A stretch of 64,000 nt of DNA, taken from Erythroxylum novogranatense (Eukaryota; Streptophyta; Magnoliopsida; Malpighiales; Erythroxylaceae). The translations under genes were made by a program, and so were the position numbers. The notes under the pieces were generated by a model. It did no database searches. It saw nothing but the letters and a program-made list of their open reading frames with translations, and was not told the origin of the DNA. Positions 46,519-58,284 of the stretch are shown piece after piece (within the stretch, counting starts at the first letter, position 1; each line of letters opens with the position of its first letter). The stretch lies in the NCBI GenBank assembly GCA_029891385.1, contig CM057225.1, positions 10,598,060 through 10,662,059 of the forward strand, written 5' to 3'.

Positions 46519-47480
46519 TCATCTGTATGAGTCACGATTTGAGTTGACGATTGATTCAGCATCTGCTCGAGCATCTTGAACTTCTTCAAGCTCAATTTTG
46601 CTCCCACTGTCTTCTTGTAAAAGAAACTCTTTCTCTAAAAAGACAGCATGCTTTGAAACAAACACCTTTTGTTCCTCAGCAAGGTAGAATTGATATCCCA
46701 TTATTTCTTTAGGATATCCTACAAACAAACACTTGTCAGACTTTGCATCAAGTTTGTCTGACTGTATCCGCTTCACATAAGCAGGACAACCCCAAACTTT
46801 CAAATGAGTAAGATAGGGTCTTTTGTTAGTCCACATCTTATATGGAGTAACATCAACTGCCTTTGATGGAACTCTGTTTAACAAATAAACAGTTGTCTCG
46901 AGTGCATACCCCCAAAAGGATTTCGGTAACTTTGCAAAGCCCATCATCGATCGTACCATGTCTAACAAGGTTCGATTTCTCCTTTCTGCCACACCATTAT
47001 GCTGTGGTGTGTAAGGAGGATTCCATTGAGATAAAATCCCATTATCTCTGAGATAATCTAAGAATTGTTGGTCTAAGTATTCCCCACCACGATCGAATCG
47101 TAATGTCTTGATACTTTTCCCAAGTTGGTTTTCTACTTCATTTCTGAATTGTTTGAACTTTTCAAATGCTTCAGATTTGTATCTCATCAGATACAGGTAT
47201 CCATATCGAGAATAATCATCGATAAAGGTAATGAAGTAAAGACAACCACTTCTAGCATGGATGGACATCGGACCACATACATCTGAATGTATTAGATCTA
47301 ATATTCCAGTCGCTCATTCATCCTTTCCCTTAAAGGGTAACTTAGTCATCTTGCCTAATAAACAAGATTCACATGTGTCATATGATTCATAATCAAATGA
47401 CCCTAAACTTCCACTCTTATGGAGCTTAGCTATCGTCTCTCATTTATATGGCCAAGGCGACAATGCCATAAGTAAGTTGA
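46519..47480 (-). pseudogene. Copia GAG-pre-integrase and integrase
   Basis: The zinc-binding start LWHCRLGHIN lies near 47440-47480 and continues as FDYESYDTCESCLLGKMTKL to a TGA near 47313-47315. The open block 47268-46519 gives TFIDDYSRYGYLYLMRYKSE (first Asp), LRFDRGGEYLDQQFLDYLRD (second Asp), HNGVAERRNRTLLDMVRSMM (Glu) and WGCPAYVKRIQSDKLDAKSD (C-terminal domain). All catalytic residues are present. Between 47490 and 47780 the frame is disturbed. Confidence 0.92.
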
Positions 47481-47781
47481 TTTTAAATTATCTCGTTTAT
47501 GTCTTTTGTGTCATTGACATTCATAATTGGATGTGACATATCTAATATATAAATTCCATTGCATAATGTACCAAGTACCATAAAGCATTCCATTCAAACT
47601 AATAGAACAACCATTGTTACTAAAAGTCAAATGGAAACCGGCTCTATTTAAACAAGAGCAGATAATATGTTCTTTGTTAAAACAGGTACAAAATAGCATT
47701 CATCCAGTTTAATTATAAGCCCACTCGGGAGTGACAAAAAATAAGTGCCTACGGCTAATGCAACAACTCTTGCTCCATTTC

Positions 47782-48750
47782 CTACACGCAGTCTAGTTCT
47801 CCTTCATGAGTGCTCATCATCTCCTCGAGGCCCTGCATATCATTGCATATGTGTGAGCCACAACCGGTATCTAATACCCATATGTTATGATCAGAAACAG
47901 TATTAACCTCAATGACAAACATACTTGAAGGAGCTGAGGCATCTGATGCCTTCTTCTTCTTCAACTCTTCCAGATAGACTTTACAGTTTCGCTTCCAGTG
48001 GCCAGTCTTGCCACAATGGAAGCAAGTTCCTTTTGGCGCAGTTTCTTTGGTTTTCTTTTTGGCTGCACTTTCTTTTGGTTTCTTAGACTTTTTCTTCTTT
48101 AGGTTCTTTTTCGAAGAAGAGTCCACCATGAGCACTGACTTGCTATCCTTCTTGATAGCTTGCTCTGCTGTCTTGAGCAGATTGATCAACTCAGGGATTG
48201 TCGTGGATATTTGGTTCATCCGATAGTTCAACACAAATTGTGAATAGCTATCAGACAATCCAACCAAAATTAAGTCAACACTTAATTCATAATCCATAAC
48301 AAAACCCAAGACGGCCAACCTCTCAATATACCCATTCATCTTCAGTGCATACTGCACTGCAGATGAACCTGGAGTCATCTTAGTAGTGAAGAGTAGCCTC
48401 GAGGTCTCGAACCTTTCAGACCGAGCTTGCTCATCGAAAAGCTCTCTAAGATGAAACACTATGGTATTAGCATCCATAGACTCATGCTGCTTTTGCAGCT
48501 CTGGTGACATAGATGCGAGCATGATACAAGTAGCCATGTCACTGTCTTTAAGATGCTTACGATAAGCTTTCTGATCCTCATCAGAAGCATCAACAGCAGG
48601 TGGATCAGGAAGTGAAACATCTAAGACATAGCCCAGTTCCTCAGATCTGAGAACAATTCTCATATTTCTCAGCCAATCAAGAAAATTTGGTCCAGTTAAT
48701 TTATTAGAATCCATTAGTGAGCGCAAATTCACACTGGAAGTCATCTTCAA
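47782..48750 (-). CDS. Copia Gag with protease start (322-residue open block)
   Basis: Starts MKMTSSVNLRSLMDSNKLTG and PNFLDWLRNMRIVLRSEELG, the copia gag N-terminus. The capsid-like domain includes MLASMSPELQKQHESMDANT and SERFETSRLLFTTKMTPGSS. A Lys-rich linker precedes the zinc knuckle CFHCGKTGHWKRNC (CX2CX4HX4C). The reading continues into the protease active site WVLDTGCGSHICNDMQGL (D-T-G). The block ends where the protease continues in another frame. ATG at 48750 is supported by a second copy of this start at about 58532. Confidence 0.9.
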   Translation of the reverse strand: MKMTSSVNLRSLMDSNKLTGPNFLDWLRNMRIVLRSEELGYVLDVSLPDPPAVDASDEDQKAYRKHLKDSDMATCIMLASMSPELQKQHESMDANTIVFHLRELFDEQARSERFETSRLLFTTKMTPGSSAVQYALKMNGYIERLAVLGFVMDYELSVDLILVGLSDSYSQFVLNYRMNQISTTIPELINLLKTAEQAIKKDSKSVLMVDSSSKKNLKKKKSKKPKESAAKKKTKETAPKGTCFHCGKTGHWKRNCKVYLEELKKKKASDASAPSSMFVIEVNTVSDHNIWVLDTGCGSHICNDMQGLEEMMSTHEGELDCV

Positions 48751-49155
48751 TCAACCTAAAGGGAAAGAGAGAAAAAATGTTAGAATAGAATTACATGCAT
48801 GATCATAAGGACTTGCATGGCATGCATATGACTCCCACTAGTTTCAAAGAATCCATAACCCTCACTACAAATCCAAGAAACATTATGACAAAATGTCCTA
48901 GTGGGTCGATATCCGATATTGCTAAGAATGACCTTGGGTTTACCCAACAAGCCACCTTAGGTCAATCGGTAGGTATCAGTCATACCAATTGCATCATAGA
49001 TATCTGACATTACTAAAATGACCTTGGGTTTACCCAACAAGCCACCTTAGATCAATCGGCAGGTATCGGTCATACCAGTTACATCACAGGTGTAATTATC
49101 GACTAGTGCTATCAACTCGTGATGTATGCACACACATTGGGTTATCAACTCTTGA
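48751..49155 (-). other. Copia leader, copy 1 (up to the nested insertion)
   Basis: Non-coding. Contains a direct repeat of about 115 bp (around 48900-49015 and 49010-49085: ATGACCTTGGGTTTACCCAA followed by CAAGCCACCTTAG, then a GGTATC..TCATACCA inverted motif). Together with the first 85 bp of gag it is repeated at 58450-59030. Confidence 0.75.
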
Positions 49156-49656
49156 TGTAACATCCCGACCCTAATGGGAAGGATATATGGGTCATTTTGG
49201 TCAGGCTAGTAATTTGCATTTCATATTTCTGATGTGAACGTTTATTTACTCTCTGATTGTAGAGGAATGAGTTATTTGGCACATGCACATATAGGTACAT
49301 GCATTCATGACTTTTCCCGGCATTTGCTTTTGTAAATGATTTGAATTGTGAATGTGTGAGAAAATTAGATTGGATTATGATTGATTGAGAAATTAGGAGT
49401 AATTGGGTTCATATAACTGATTTAAAATAGTTTAAGAGTGATTGGCAATTGATAGTGGCTTATAGGAAATTTTCTAGAAATTCGGAGAAAAATGCCCGGA
49501 CCGAAAATTTTCGAGGGACCGACTGATTGATTGTATGGTACTGAAAGAATTGTCCAATGGTGATGAAAAAATGAGAGTTATACTGTTAGGAGAATTAAAA
49601 ATGTTAATCCATTGGAATTTAGAGACTGAAATCTAAAGGAATTGAGGACTGATGTC

Positions 49657-49667
49657 TATATATATAT
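49657..49667 (+). promoter_or_regulatory. TATA-like box in the LARD 5' LTR
   Basis: TATATATATAT 257 bp upstream of the intron 1 donor; the identical motif is at 55872-55882 in the 3' LTR. TATAAAT (19389) and CATAAATA (37513) lie 253 and 259 bp upstream of the donor in C' and A', supporting a common start region. Confidence 0.5.
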
Positions 49668-50035
49668 CTAGGTTTCAATTTGGGGATTTTTATCCTAAGG
49701 TAAAGCAATCTTCTTCTTCTCTTCTCCCACGGTGATCTTCGATTTCTTTCCCTTTGGTGTGAGCTCTCGATCATTTCTTGTGGTTTCCCTTTCATTGTGC
49801 AAGGCTAGCTTGTTTATTGTGGGAGATGGAGTTGGTTGAGGCTTGAAGGTAGAGATCATTGGTTTTGAAGGTTTTAGGATTTCTAGAGATTTGTGGATTT
49901 TTGGCTTGATTCGGTAAGTTAATGGTTTAATGTTGTGATTATTGTGTTTAAAGCATGCATAGGGGTTAATTGTTAAAGATTTGAGTGTTTATGAGTTAGT
50001 ACTGGATTTTTAGAGAGAGAAAAGAGGAGAGCTCT

Positions 50036-50265
50036 GCCGAGAAGATGATGGAAGGCAAGACGTCATGGCGTGCTGCTGCACGCGACGCGGCGAGAAAATT
50101 GTGTTCTCGCCATGGCGAAGCATCCATTCTGCTGCCATGCGTAGCTTATTGAAGCATGTCGCGGCGAGCCTCAATCGTCCGCCGGCGTCGAGCTATGCTT
50201 GTCATCTGGCGGCGCCCCTTGTCGCCCTGATTTAACGCCCTCACGTCGTGGCGAGGCTGTTTCTA
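50036..50265 (+). repeat. GC-rich cassette in intron 1 of the LARD 5' LTR
   Basis: Decayed CGTCGCGGCGAG-type units (for example ACGTCATGGCG, CATGTCGCGGCGAGC, CACGTCGTGGCGAGG) in AT-rich surroundings, at the same place as the clean CGTCGCGACG array of C'. It differs much more from its partner at 56247-56455 than the rest of the LTR pair does. Confidence 0.75.
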
Positions 50266-51200
50266 CTGAATGAGTATAGTTTGGTTTTAGGGGCATAACT
50301 TTTGATGTATACCTCCGATTGAGGTGATGTTTGATTCGTTGTGATCTAGAGAAAGAGGTCTACAAATGAGGAAAAGAATGAAGGTTTGAAATTAAATTAT
50401 GAGAATCCCGATTTGTGAAAGAAAGCTAAGAAATATGATTGTATTGCATCCTAAGAATTGTTTTGAGTAATTGGGGTATAATGTGAGACTTTGAAAGTAA
50501 ATTCATTGCTACTGGGAATTTTAGGAACTGAGCATAAAGATTGAATTTGATCTAGAGATTAGTGATATTGCTTTTGAGGTCATACCCTAGCGAGTATGAC
50601 ATGATAATTGCCTAGATATTAGAATTAAAATTGGGGAGTTCTGTATCATGTTATTGAATTGGAAATGAGCTGATATTGATCAAGTGAGTGAAAGTTCCAT
50701 ACTGAGTAAAAGAAAATGGAAAGTGGGAATAGGTACCGGGAAAATCATAAATAGGCATAGTACATCTTTTATTCAAGTCATGTGCATCATTAATTATTTC
50801 GACTGTGCATTTTGTAATGAATGAAATGAATTGATTGTTTTAGAGCCGATGGATCGATAATCCACGGACAGTGCTGGAGTTTCCAGGCAATGGCTAAAAA
50901 ATTCAGGTGAGTAACCTAGTTGGTTCCTCAGCCTTTATGTGTTTAATAATTTGCAATGATGCTATGTGGAGAGAATGGAGGGACATATGTGCTTGTTTTG
51001 ATTGATTTCGGACCACGGGTGTCCGAAGTAATTGAATGTGATACTGAAGTGCAAAATGTTTGTACTACATGTGAATACTGCTGTGAAATGATTAGGAATA
51101 TGTTTTGATACATGTATATTGTCTATAGAGATATGAATGAACGTGTGAAATCCATAATTGGTTAATAAATAATGGTTGTGACTGGAGCATATTCTGATCG

Positions 51201-51389
51201 GAGCTATAAGCTCATCAATTGTAAAAAGAGAATAGTGCATACCCAGAGGGCTCTCCTATCCCTAATGTGAGCGAGCAGTAGTGCATACCCAGGGGGCTCT
51301 CCTACTTGCTTAAAATGTGATTACTATTACTGAACCGAGCTTTGAGCTCGAGGGGAGTCAGTGTATACCCAGAGGGCTCTCCTACTCCC
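51201..51389 (+). repeat. Hairpin array in intron 2 of the LARD 5' LTR
   Basis: GAGC/GCTC at 51201-51213 and 51337-51349, and three copies of the core GTGCATACCCAGAGGGCTCT or close variants. The last is closed by GGGAGT/ACTCCC (51353-51358 with 51384-51389). An upstream stem TTCGGAC/GTCCGAA is at 51007-51027. The same arrangement is at 57419-57580. Confidence 0.8.
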
Positions 51390-52010
51390 TAAGTGTATCC
51401 AAGTCTGCTCATTAGCGCCCGATCCAACTCAAAATAAAACAATGAAAATTATGGGAAGATATTTGTCAAAAGTGTCGATGTGTATGTGAATAGTGTGAAA
51501 GGCTATCGCCTTATATGTGTACAAGTTAGCAATGCTCGAATTGATTTGGAATGCGATGATATGTGATAAGATGTGAATTATTGGTTTATGCATGCGTTGA
51601 GTGAACCATCGATGATGGTTTCTCACTGAGTTCGCAAACTCACCCAACATTGCAACTATTTTTTAGGAATTGAAGAGTACCCCGTTAGTAAAACGGAGTA
51701 TGTTTGCAGGATTCAAGTGAAGGTCGTGATCGGGATCGGTTAGGTATCGCATTGCATGTCTTTATTTTGTAATAAAGTGTTTATTTGTATTTGTGAAATG
51801 AACCTCAAGAACTTTTGGAATTGTGTGTATTCAAATTGGATGTGATAGAATAAGTACCCAATTTGGGCATGGAATTCCGCATATATGTTTTAAATGAATA
51901 ATGTACCGATTTCTGATTGAGTGGTTAGCACGCCACCCTCGCGGGGCACGGACTCGGATATCACTGTGGATGTCGAGTTCGGGTCTTGCGGGTGTGGGGT
52001 GTTACATTTG

Positions 52011-52024
52011 TGGTATCAGAGCCC
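52011..52024 (+). promoter_or_regulatory. Primer-binding site of the LARD-like element
   Basis: TGGTATCAGAGCCC, complementary to the 3' end of initiator tRNA-Met. Confidence 0.92.
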
Positions 52025-55000
52025 AGAAGTACGATTGTACATGGGCATTCTGAAATTTATGTCTAGCTACATGCATTTAAGTCATGTCACGGCAGACAGT
52101 GACAACTGATCCCCAGTCTAATATATGAGTCACATGTAGGAGCCTGTACCAATTGTTTCAGTCATTAGAATTTGTGAGGAAATTGATGATATATCATAAT
52201 GGGATAAATGTCATTTATGGATATCATGAAATCAGAAAAAGGTATATGATTCGATTTGACAAATGAAGATTGAGTGTAATAGTATTAGTGGATACCTTAT
52301 GGAATGCGATATCCGGGTTATACCGGGGGTATATTCTTGAATGTGAGATAGATATGAATATGTTCTGAACTGATAGAGGAAATCAGAGCTATGAGAGAAA
52401 TGACAAGAGTACAAGTGTATAATGTGGATGAAATGAAATGTTATAATTGAGATTGATTACTGTGACGAGTGTTATGAATAATGATTTATGACTGTAAATC
52501 GATTACGTTAGAGAGAAATCAAGAATGATGGTATATCTATGACGTTGATCTTTGAGTGTGAAAATATAAGGGTATGATGTAATCATGAAAAGATGGAAAG
52601 GTAAGAAAATGATACTGATAAGTGAAACAGATGTTCCGGTTTAATTGATTTGCCTAAGTGAATACACACCTGATTATGAGAGCCCCATGGTAAGTGAAAA
52701 ATATTAACCGAAATTGTCTTGTGTATGTAGAGATGACATGAGAAGTAAATTAAGGGATGATCGTATTGTATAAAGTTCAATATGAGTTCAAATGAGAAAG
52801 GAAAATGTTTATGATAAATCCTTTGGGAAAGAAGAGAGACTGTTAATGGTGATACCAAAAAGAGAAAGGTTATCTCGAGTAAATGTGAATAAAGAGTTCT
52901 TAGTAGTATTTGATGAGAATACATTTTCAAATAAGATGTGATGATTATATTGGGAATGAATTGAAATTTGTTATATGTTGAAGACTTGATCATAATTTAA
53001 TCCTCACGAGTGAGGTTAGGTGCAAAAAGAGAGTATTGTGTATCCTTCGTGTAAGTGACTAATTGGTATATCGATGCAATGATTTTTGTTGTTACGGACC
53101 TCCATGAACAGTATTAAAAAGGATAGTCTGATTATATGGATTGTGGCATAGATTGATCTACATGGGATATTGTGTTCCTAAGGCATTGGAATTGATTGAC
53201 AAGAAATGTGATGACTGTGATGTTGAGAATGTCAGAAGTATTGATGAAAATAGTAAGAAATCTGCTTGCAAAGAAAAATTTACCTGAATTGGATTAAGTT
53301 GATCGAATGATTCAATTAAATAGTGATCAGTGCAAGGACAGTATAGAGATAAATTTGAAATGAATTACAAGTTAAATTTGGAGTCTAAATTCTAGCAGAG
53401 ACTCGAGCGTAAGAGGTAGAAAATGTTGTCATTATGATGATGAGATGAATCCAATTATGTAAGAGAATTACTGAACATGAAGAAAATAGTAATTTCGAAT
53501 ATGAGGAGAAAATAGATTCGTGTATGGTTTGTGTAATTATGTGCTTTGGAACTACTTAAATTGATTTGATGAATGTTTATGTAACGCAGGCAGTGATCTA
53601 TTGTAAATAAATTGGGTTATATGGAGGAATTAGGGTAGTAGGAACATATGTCAGAATATGTTATGATGGAATTGAGAAAATTATAAGAAAATCGCTCCTC
53701 ATTGGAGACTTTGATAATTAAAGAGTTATGCAAATTGATCACGGGTATAAGGAATTTTGAATTGTAATTGTCCGAGATGACAATGCCCTAATAGTATTGT
53801 GCTACTGAAAGGTAAAGTGTCCTGAGTGCATTCAGATTTGGAGAATGATTAAGATCATCGATGATCGATTAAATGCATTTGAAAAGTGAAGACGATAAAT
53901 TGGCTCAGATGAGGAAATTGTATACTATGCGAGTCTCATAAGAGTGAATTTGACCTTGAATGAATAAATAGTGGATGAATTATTATTCGAAAATGGCACA
54001 TTGGGAGACTTAATGACGATAGGGGTATAGATACAATGCGAAATTGTAAGGGACTTATATATTGGAGATTTTGCATTATATACTGCAATGTCGATAGAAG
54101 GTTATCTTAATCGGCGAAAGGATGTAAAGTGATTTTTGTACCTTGGGACAAGTAAAACTTCATGGGCTGTATTGGGATTGATAATTTGCGATCTATTGTA
54201 ATGAGTGTTGCTCTAAAAGCTTGGAGACAATAATTGGACAGAAACAATTGAAGATGTCTACGAATGTGCAAATCAATAGTGATGGAGGTATTTTGTGAAT
54301 TCGAAAGATTTGAAAAGAATTAAGCGATTGAATAATTCAATTATGCCAGTCATGAAATTAAATGGATTGAACATGAAATTCAAATGAGATAATCACAATT
54401 TGAGCGATAAGGTTTTGATTGTATGACTGAGTAAAAATCGTCGAGCTAGCAAAAAGGGGCAAAAAGAAAGTATTATTTGTTATTGGAATTCTGGCTGGTG
54501 TGTACATTTAAAAGATTGACAACGACCAAATTAAGGTGTCGTCATTTGCGAATGTTATCGAAACTGTTAGAGAATATTATGGTTTAATAAGAGCAAATCG
54601 AAGAGGAATCGATAGTTTAAGCGTGACAAATCGAATGGTTGTATGTGTGATTTACCAACAGGCTTGTTTGTTGGAATTAATTGTCAAATGGATAATTTGG
54701 GAATTCATAGGGACATAAATTGACGTATAGTGATTGCAGCTATATCAATTGTTGCATTGGTGACACCATTTAAGGAGTGTATATGTAGAAAGAGTAAATG
54801 AATCTATAATAGGGATTTCGAAATCAAAATTTATCACAATGTGTCGAGTTGATTGTTATCGAGGTGATTATAATTTTATGAGATTCAGGTTTTCTCACTA
54901 AAGGGATGTACTCTGATAAACGATAAATGAAATGTTTTGAAGTGTATCGCCTCGGTCAGATACACTTAGATAGAGACACAGGTGTAATGAAGGGTAATTA

Positions 55001-55356
55001 AATTCGATATGTAGTGATCTCTATGGGACTGTAGTGTGAATGGAACTACGGATTTATAAATCTGTAAAAGATGTTTCGGATCCAAAGTGTTACTTGGACA
55101 GGATTAGGAAATATCGTTATAATCTGACATATGTATTATCGATATCGAAAGTAAAGAATTGCGAGTGATCTTGAGGAAACTATGAGACTGTGTATAGTTA
55201 GAGAAAAGATGAAGAGTGATTGATAGTATTGATTTCATTTATTTGGCAGGAATTGGCTATATAGTAACATAAGTGGGAAACAGTATCTAGTGATCGGAAC
55301 GATTCCCCTGCCTCCTTGATCAATCGTATATGAAATTTCGAGAACGAAATTTTTGT

Positions 55357-55370
55357 AAGGAGGGGAGAAT
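55357..55370 (+). promoter_or_regulatory. Polypurine tract of the LARD-like element
   Basis: AAGGAGGGGAGAAT directly before the 3' LTR start TGTAACATCC at 55371. The homologous tract precedes the LTR at 18833. Confidence 0.88.
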
Positions 55371-56246
55371 TGTAACATCCCAACCCTAATGGGAAGGGTA
55401 TATGGGTCATTTTGGTCAGGCTAGTAATTTGCATTTCATATTTCTGATGTGAACATTTATTTAGTCTCTGATTGTAGAGGAATGAGTTATTTGGCACATG
55501 CACATATAGGTACATGCATTCATGACTTTTCCTGGCATTTGCTTTTGTAAATGATTTGAATTGTGAATGTGTGAGATAATTAGATTGGATTATGATTGAT
55601 TGAGAAATTAGGAGTAATTGGGTTCATATAATTGATTTAGAATAGTTTAAGAGTGATTGGCAATTGATAGTGGCTTATAGGAAATTTTCTAGAAATTTGG
55701 GAGAAAATGCCCGTACCAAAAATTTTCGAGGGACCGACTGATTGATTGTATGGTACTGAAAGAATTGTCCAATGGTGATGGAAAAATGAGAGTTATACTG
55801 TTAGGAGAATTAAAAATGTTGAGCCATTGGAATTGAGAGACTGAAATATAAAGGAATTGAGGACTGATGTCTATATATATATCTAGGTTTCAATTTGGGG
55901 ATTTTTATCCTAAGGTAAAGCAATCTTCTTCTTCTCTTCTCCCACGGTGATCTTCGATTTCTTTCCCTTTGGTGTGAGCTCTCGATCATTTCTTGTGGTT
56001 TCCCTTTCATTGTGCAAGGCTAGCTTGTTTCTTGTGGGAGATGGAGTTGGTTGAGGCTTGAAGGTGGAGATCGTTGGTTTTGAAGGTTTTAGGGTTTCTA
56101 GAGATTTGTGGATTTTTTGCTTGATTCGGTAAGTTAATGGTTTAATGTTGTGATTATTTTGTTTAAAGCATGCATAGGGGTTAATTGTTAAAGATTTGAG
56201 TGTTTATGAGTTAGTACTGGATTTTTAGAGAGAGAAAAGAGGGAGA

Positions 56247-56455
56247 GCTCGTCGGAGAAGACGACTGGAAGGCCGCACGTCGCGGCGTGCCTGTGCTACG
56301 ACGTGGCAAGAAAATTGTGTTCTCGCTGCAGCACGCGCGAAGGCCTCGCCGCGGCGAGCCTCCAATCGTCCGCGCCGCATCGAGCTATGCTTGTCGCCGG
56401 GGCGAGCGCCCCTTGTCGCCGCGACGAATGTCCTCACGTCGTGGCGAGGCTGTTT
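56247..56455 (+). repeat. GC-rich cassette in intron 1 of the LARD 3' LTR
   Basis: Units such as GCACGTCGCGGCG, CTCGCCGCGGCGAGCC, TTGTCGCCGCGACG and CACGTCGTGGCGAGG. More intact palindromes than its partner at 50036-50265. Confidence 0.8.
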
Positions 56456-57418
56456 CTACTGAATGAGTATAGTTTGGTTTTAGGGGCATAACTTTTGATG
56501 TAGACCTCTGATTGAGGTGATGTTTGATTCGTTGTGATCTAGAGAAAGAGGTCTACAAATGAGGAAAAGAATGAAGGTTTGAAATTAAATTATGAGAATC
56601 CCGATTTGTGAAAGAAAGCTAAGAAATATGATTGTATTGCATCCTAAGAATTGTTTTGAGTAATTGGAGTATAATGTGAGACTTGGAAAGTAAATTCATT
56701 GCTACTGGGAATTTTAGGAACTGAGCATAAAGATTGAATTTGATCTAGAGATTAGTGATATTGCTTTTGAGGTCATACCCTAGCGAGTATGACATGATAA
56801 TTACTGGATATTAGAATTGAAATTGGGAGTTCCGTATCATGTTATTGAATTGGAAATGAGCTGATATTGATCAAGTGAGTGAAAGTTCGATACTGAGTAA
56901 AAGAAAATGGAAAGTGGGAATAGGTACCAGGAAAATCATGAATAGGCATAGTACATCTTTTATTCAAGGCATGTGCATCATTAATTATTTCGACTGTGCA
57001 TTTTGTAATGAATGAAATGAATTGATTGTTTTAGAGCCGATGGATCGATAATCCACTGACGATCTTTGGAGTTTCGAGCAACGGCTAGAAAATTCGGTGA
57101 GTAACCTAGTTGGTTCCTCAGCCTTTATGTGTTTAATAATTTGCAATGATGCTATGTGGAGAGAATGGAGGGATATATGTGCTTGTTTTGATTGATTTCA
57201 GAGCCACGGGTGTCCGAAGTATTTGAATGTGATACTGAAGTGCAAAATGTGTGTACTACATGTGAATACTGCTGTGAAATGATTGGGAATATGTTTTGAT
57301 ACATGTGTATTGTCTATAGAGATATGAATGAACGTGTGAAATCCATAATTGGTTAATAAATAATGGTTGTGACTGGAGCATATTCTGATCGGAGCTATAA
57401 GCTCATCAATTGTAAAAA

Positions 57419-57580
57419 GGGAATAGTGCATACCCAGAGGGCTCTCCTATCCCTAATGTGAGCGAGCAGTAGTGCATACCCAGGGGGCTCTCCTACTTGC
57501 TTAAAATGTGATTATCATTCATGAACCGAAGCTTTGAGCTCGAGGGAGTCGATGTATACCCAGAGGGCTCTCCTACTCCC
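57419..57580 (+). repeat. Three stem-loops with different closing stems in intron 2 of the LARD 3' LTR
   Basis: The conserved core TGCATACCCAGAGGGCTCTC (or a close variant) appears three times, each closed by a different pairing arm: GGGAATAG with CTATCCC (57419-57426 / 57447-57453, one bulge), AGCAGTAG with CTACTTGCT (57465-57472 / 57493-57501, one bulge) and GGGAGT with ACTCCC (57544-57549 / 57575-57580). Confidence 0.8.
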
Positions 57581-58195
57581 TAAGTGTATCCAAGTACATT
57601 ACATAAGCGCCCAGTCATAACTCAAAGTAAAACAATTGAAATTATGGGAAGAGATTTGTGTGCAGTGTCGATGTGTATGTGAATAGTGTGAAAGGCGATA
57701 CGCCTTATATGTGTACAAGTTAGCAATGCCTGAATTGATTTGGAATGCGATGATATGTGATAAGATGTGAATTATTGGTTTATGCATGCGTTGAGTGAAC
57801 CATCGATGATGGTTTCTCACTGAGTTCGCAAACTCACCCAACATTGCAACTATTTTTCAGAATTGAAGAGTACCCGTTAGTAAAGCGGGAGTATGTTTCA
57901 GGATTCAAGTGAAGGTCGCAATCGGGATCGGCCAGTATCGCATTGCATGTCTTTATTTTGTAATAAAGTGTTTATTTGTATTTGTGAAATGGACCTCAAG
58001 AACTTTTGGAATTGTGTATTCAAATTGGATTTGATAGAATGAGTACCCAATTTGGGCATGGAATTCTGCATATATGTTTTAAATGAATAATGTACCGATT
58101 TCTGATTGAGTGGTTAGCACGCCACCCTCGAGGGGCACGGACTCGGATATCACTGTGGATGTCGGGTTCGGGTCTTGCAGGTGTGGGGTGTTACA

Positions 58196-58284
58196 CTTGA
58201 TGCGCGTACATCTGATGTACACTTCCCAATTTCGCCTCTGTCTACGTTAACTTTGAGTTTACTCAACAAATCAACGCTTCTAGT
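58196..58284 (-). other. Copia leader copy 1, continuation after the nested element
   Basis: Begins with the right CTTGA duplication and matches 58940-59029, so it is the rest of leader copy 1. Confidence 0.8.

Larger units (their letters stand above)
49156..52006 (+). mobile_element. 5' LTR of the LARD-like element (copy C)
   Basis: TGTAACATCCCGACCC...GGGGTGTTACA. TATA-like TATATATATAT at 49657-49667. Candidate intron 1 49914-50843 (GATTCG|GTAAGTTAAT...GTTTTAG), exon 2 50844-50906, candidate intron 2 50907-51666 (CAG|GTGAGTAACC...TTTTTTAG). The exon/intron layout lies downstream of the TATA box, as it would in the R/U5 part of a transcript leader. Confidence 0.93.
52007..55370 (+). other. 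Internal region of the LARD-like element, non-coding
   Basis: The primer site TGGTATCAGAGCCC is at 52011-52024, 4 bp after the LTR. The rest is AT-rich sequence with frequent stops in all frames; the longest frames (about 136 codons, 52583-52993 minus) have no recognisable domain. The polypurine tract AAGGAGGGGAGAAT is at 55357-55370. The last kilobase is shared with 17816-18832. Confidence 0.85.
49156..58195 (+). mobile_element. Complete non-autonomous LTR element (LARD-like), 9040 bp
   Basis: LTRs 49156-52006 (2851 bp) and 55371-58195 (2825 bp); target duplication CTTGA (49151-49155 and 58196-58200); iMet primer site and polypurine tract present. The 3.36-kb internal region has no retrotransposon domain in any frame, so gag and pol must be supplied by a relative. 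LTR ends and primer site fit a Tekay/Del-like gypsy derivative. The duplicated copia leader supplies an empty site (CTTGA once, 58940-58944). A truncated sibling lies at 17816-21006. Confidence 0.93.
55371..58195 (+). mobile_element. 3' LTR of the LARD-like element
   Basis: Near-identical to 49156-52006 outside the GC cassette. Candidate intron 1 56129-57034, exon 2 57035-57096, candidate intron 2 57097-57860. The intron 2 hairpin array at 57419-57580 is less eroded than in the 5' LTR. Confidence 0.93.

Noticed and set aside
52583..52993. 136-codon frame in the LARD interior as a possible gene
   Set aside because: No domain, composition like the rest of the non-coding interior, and it is on the strand opposite to the element.
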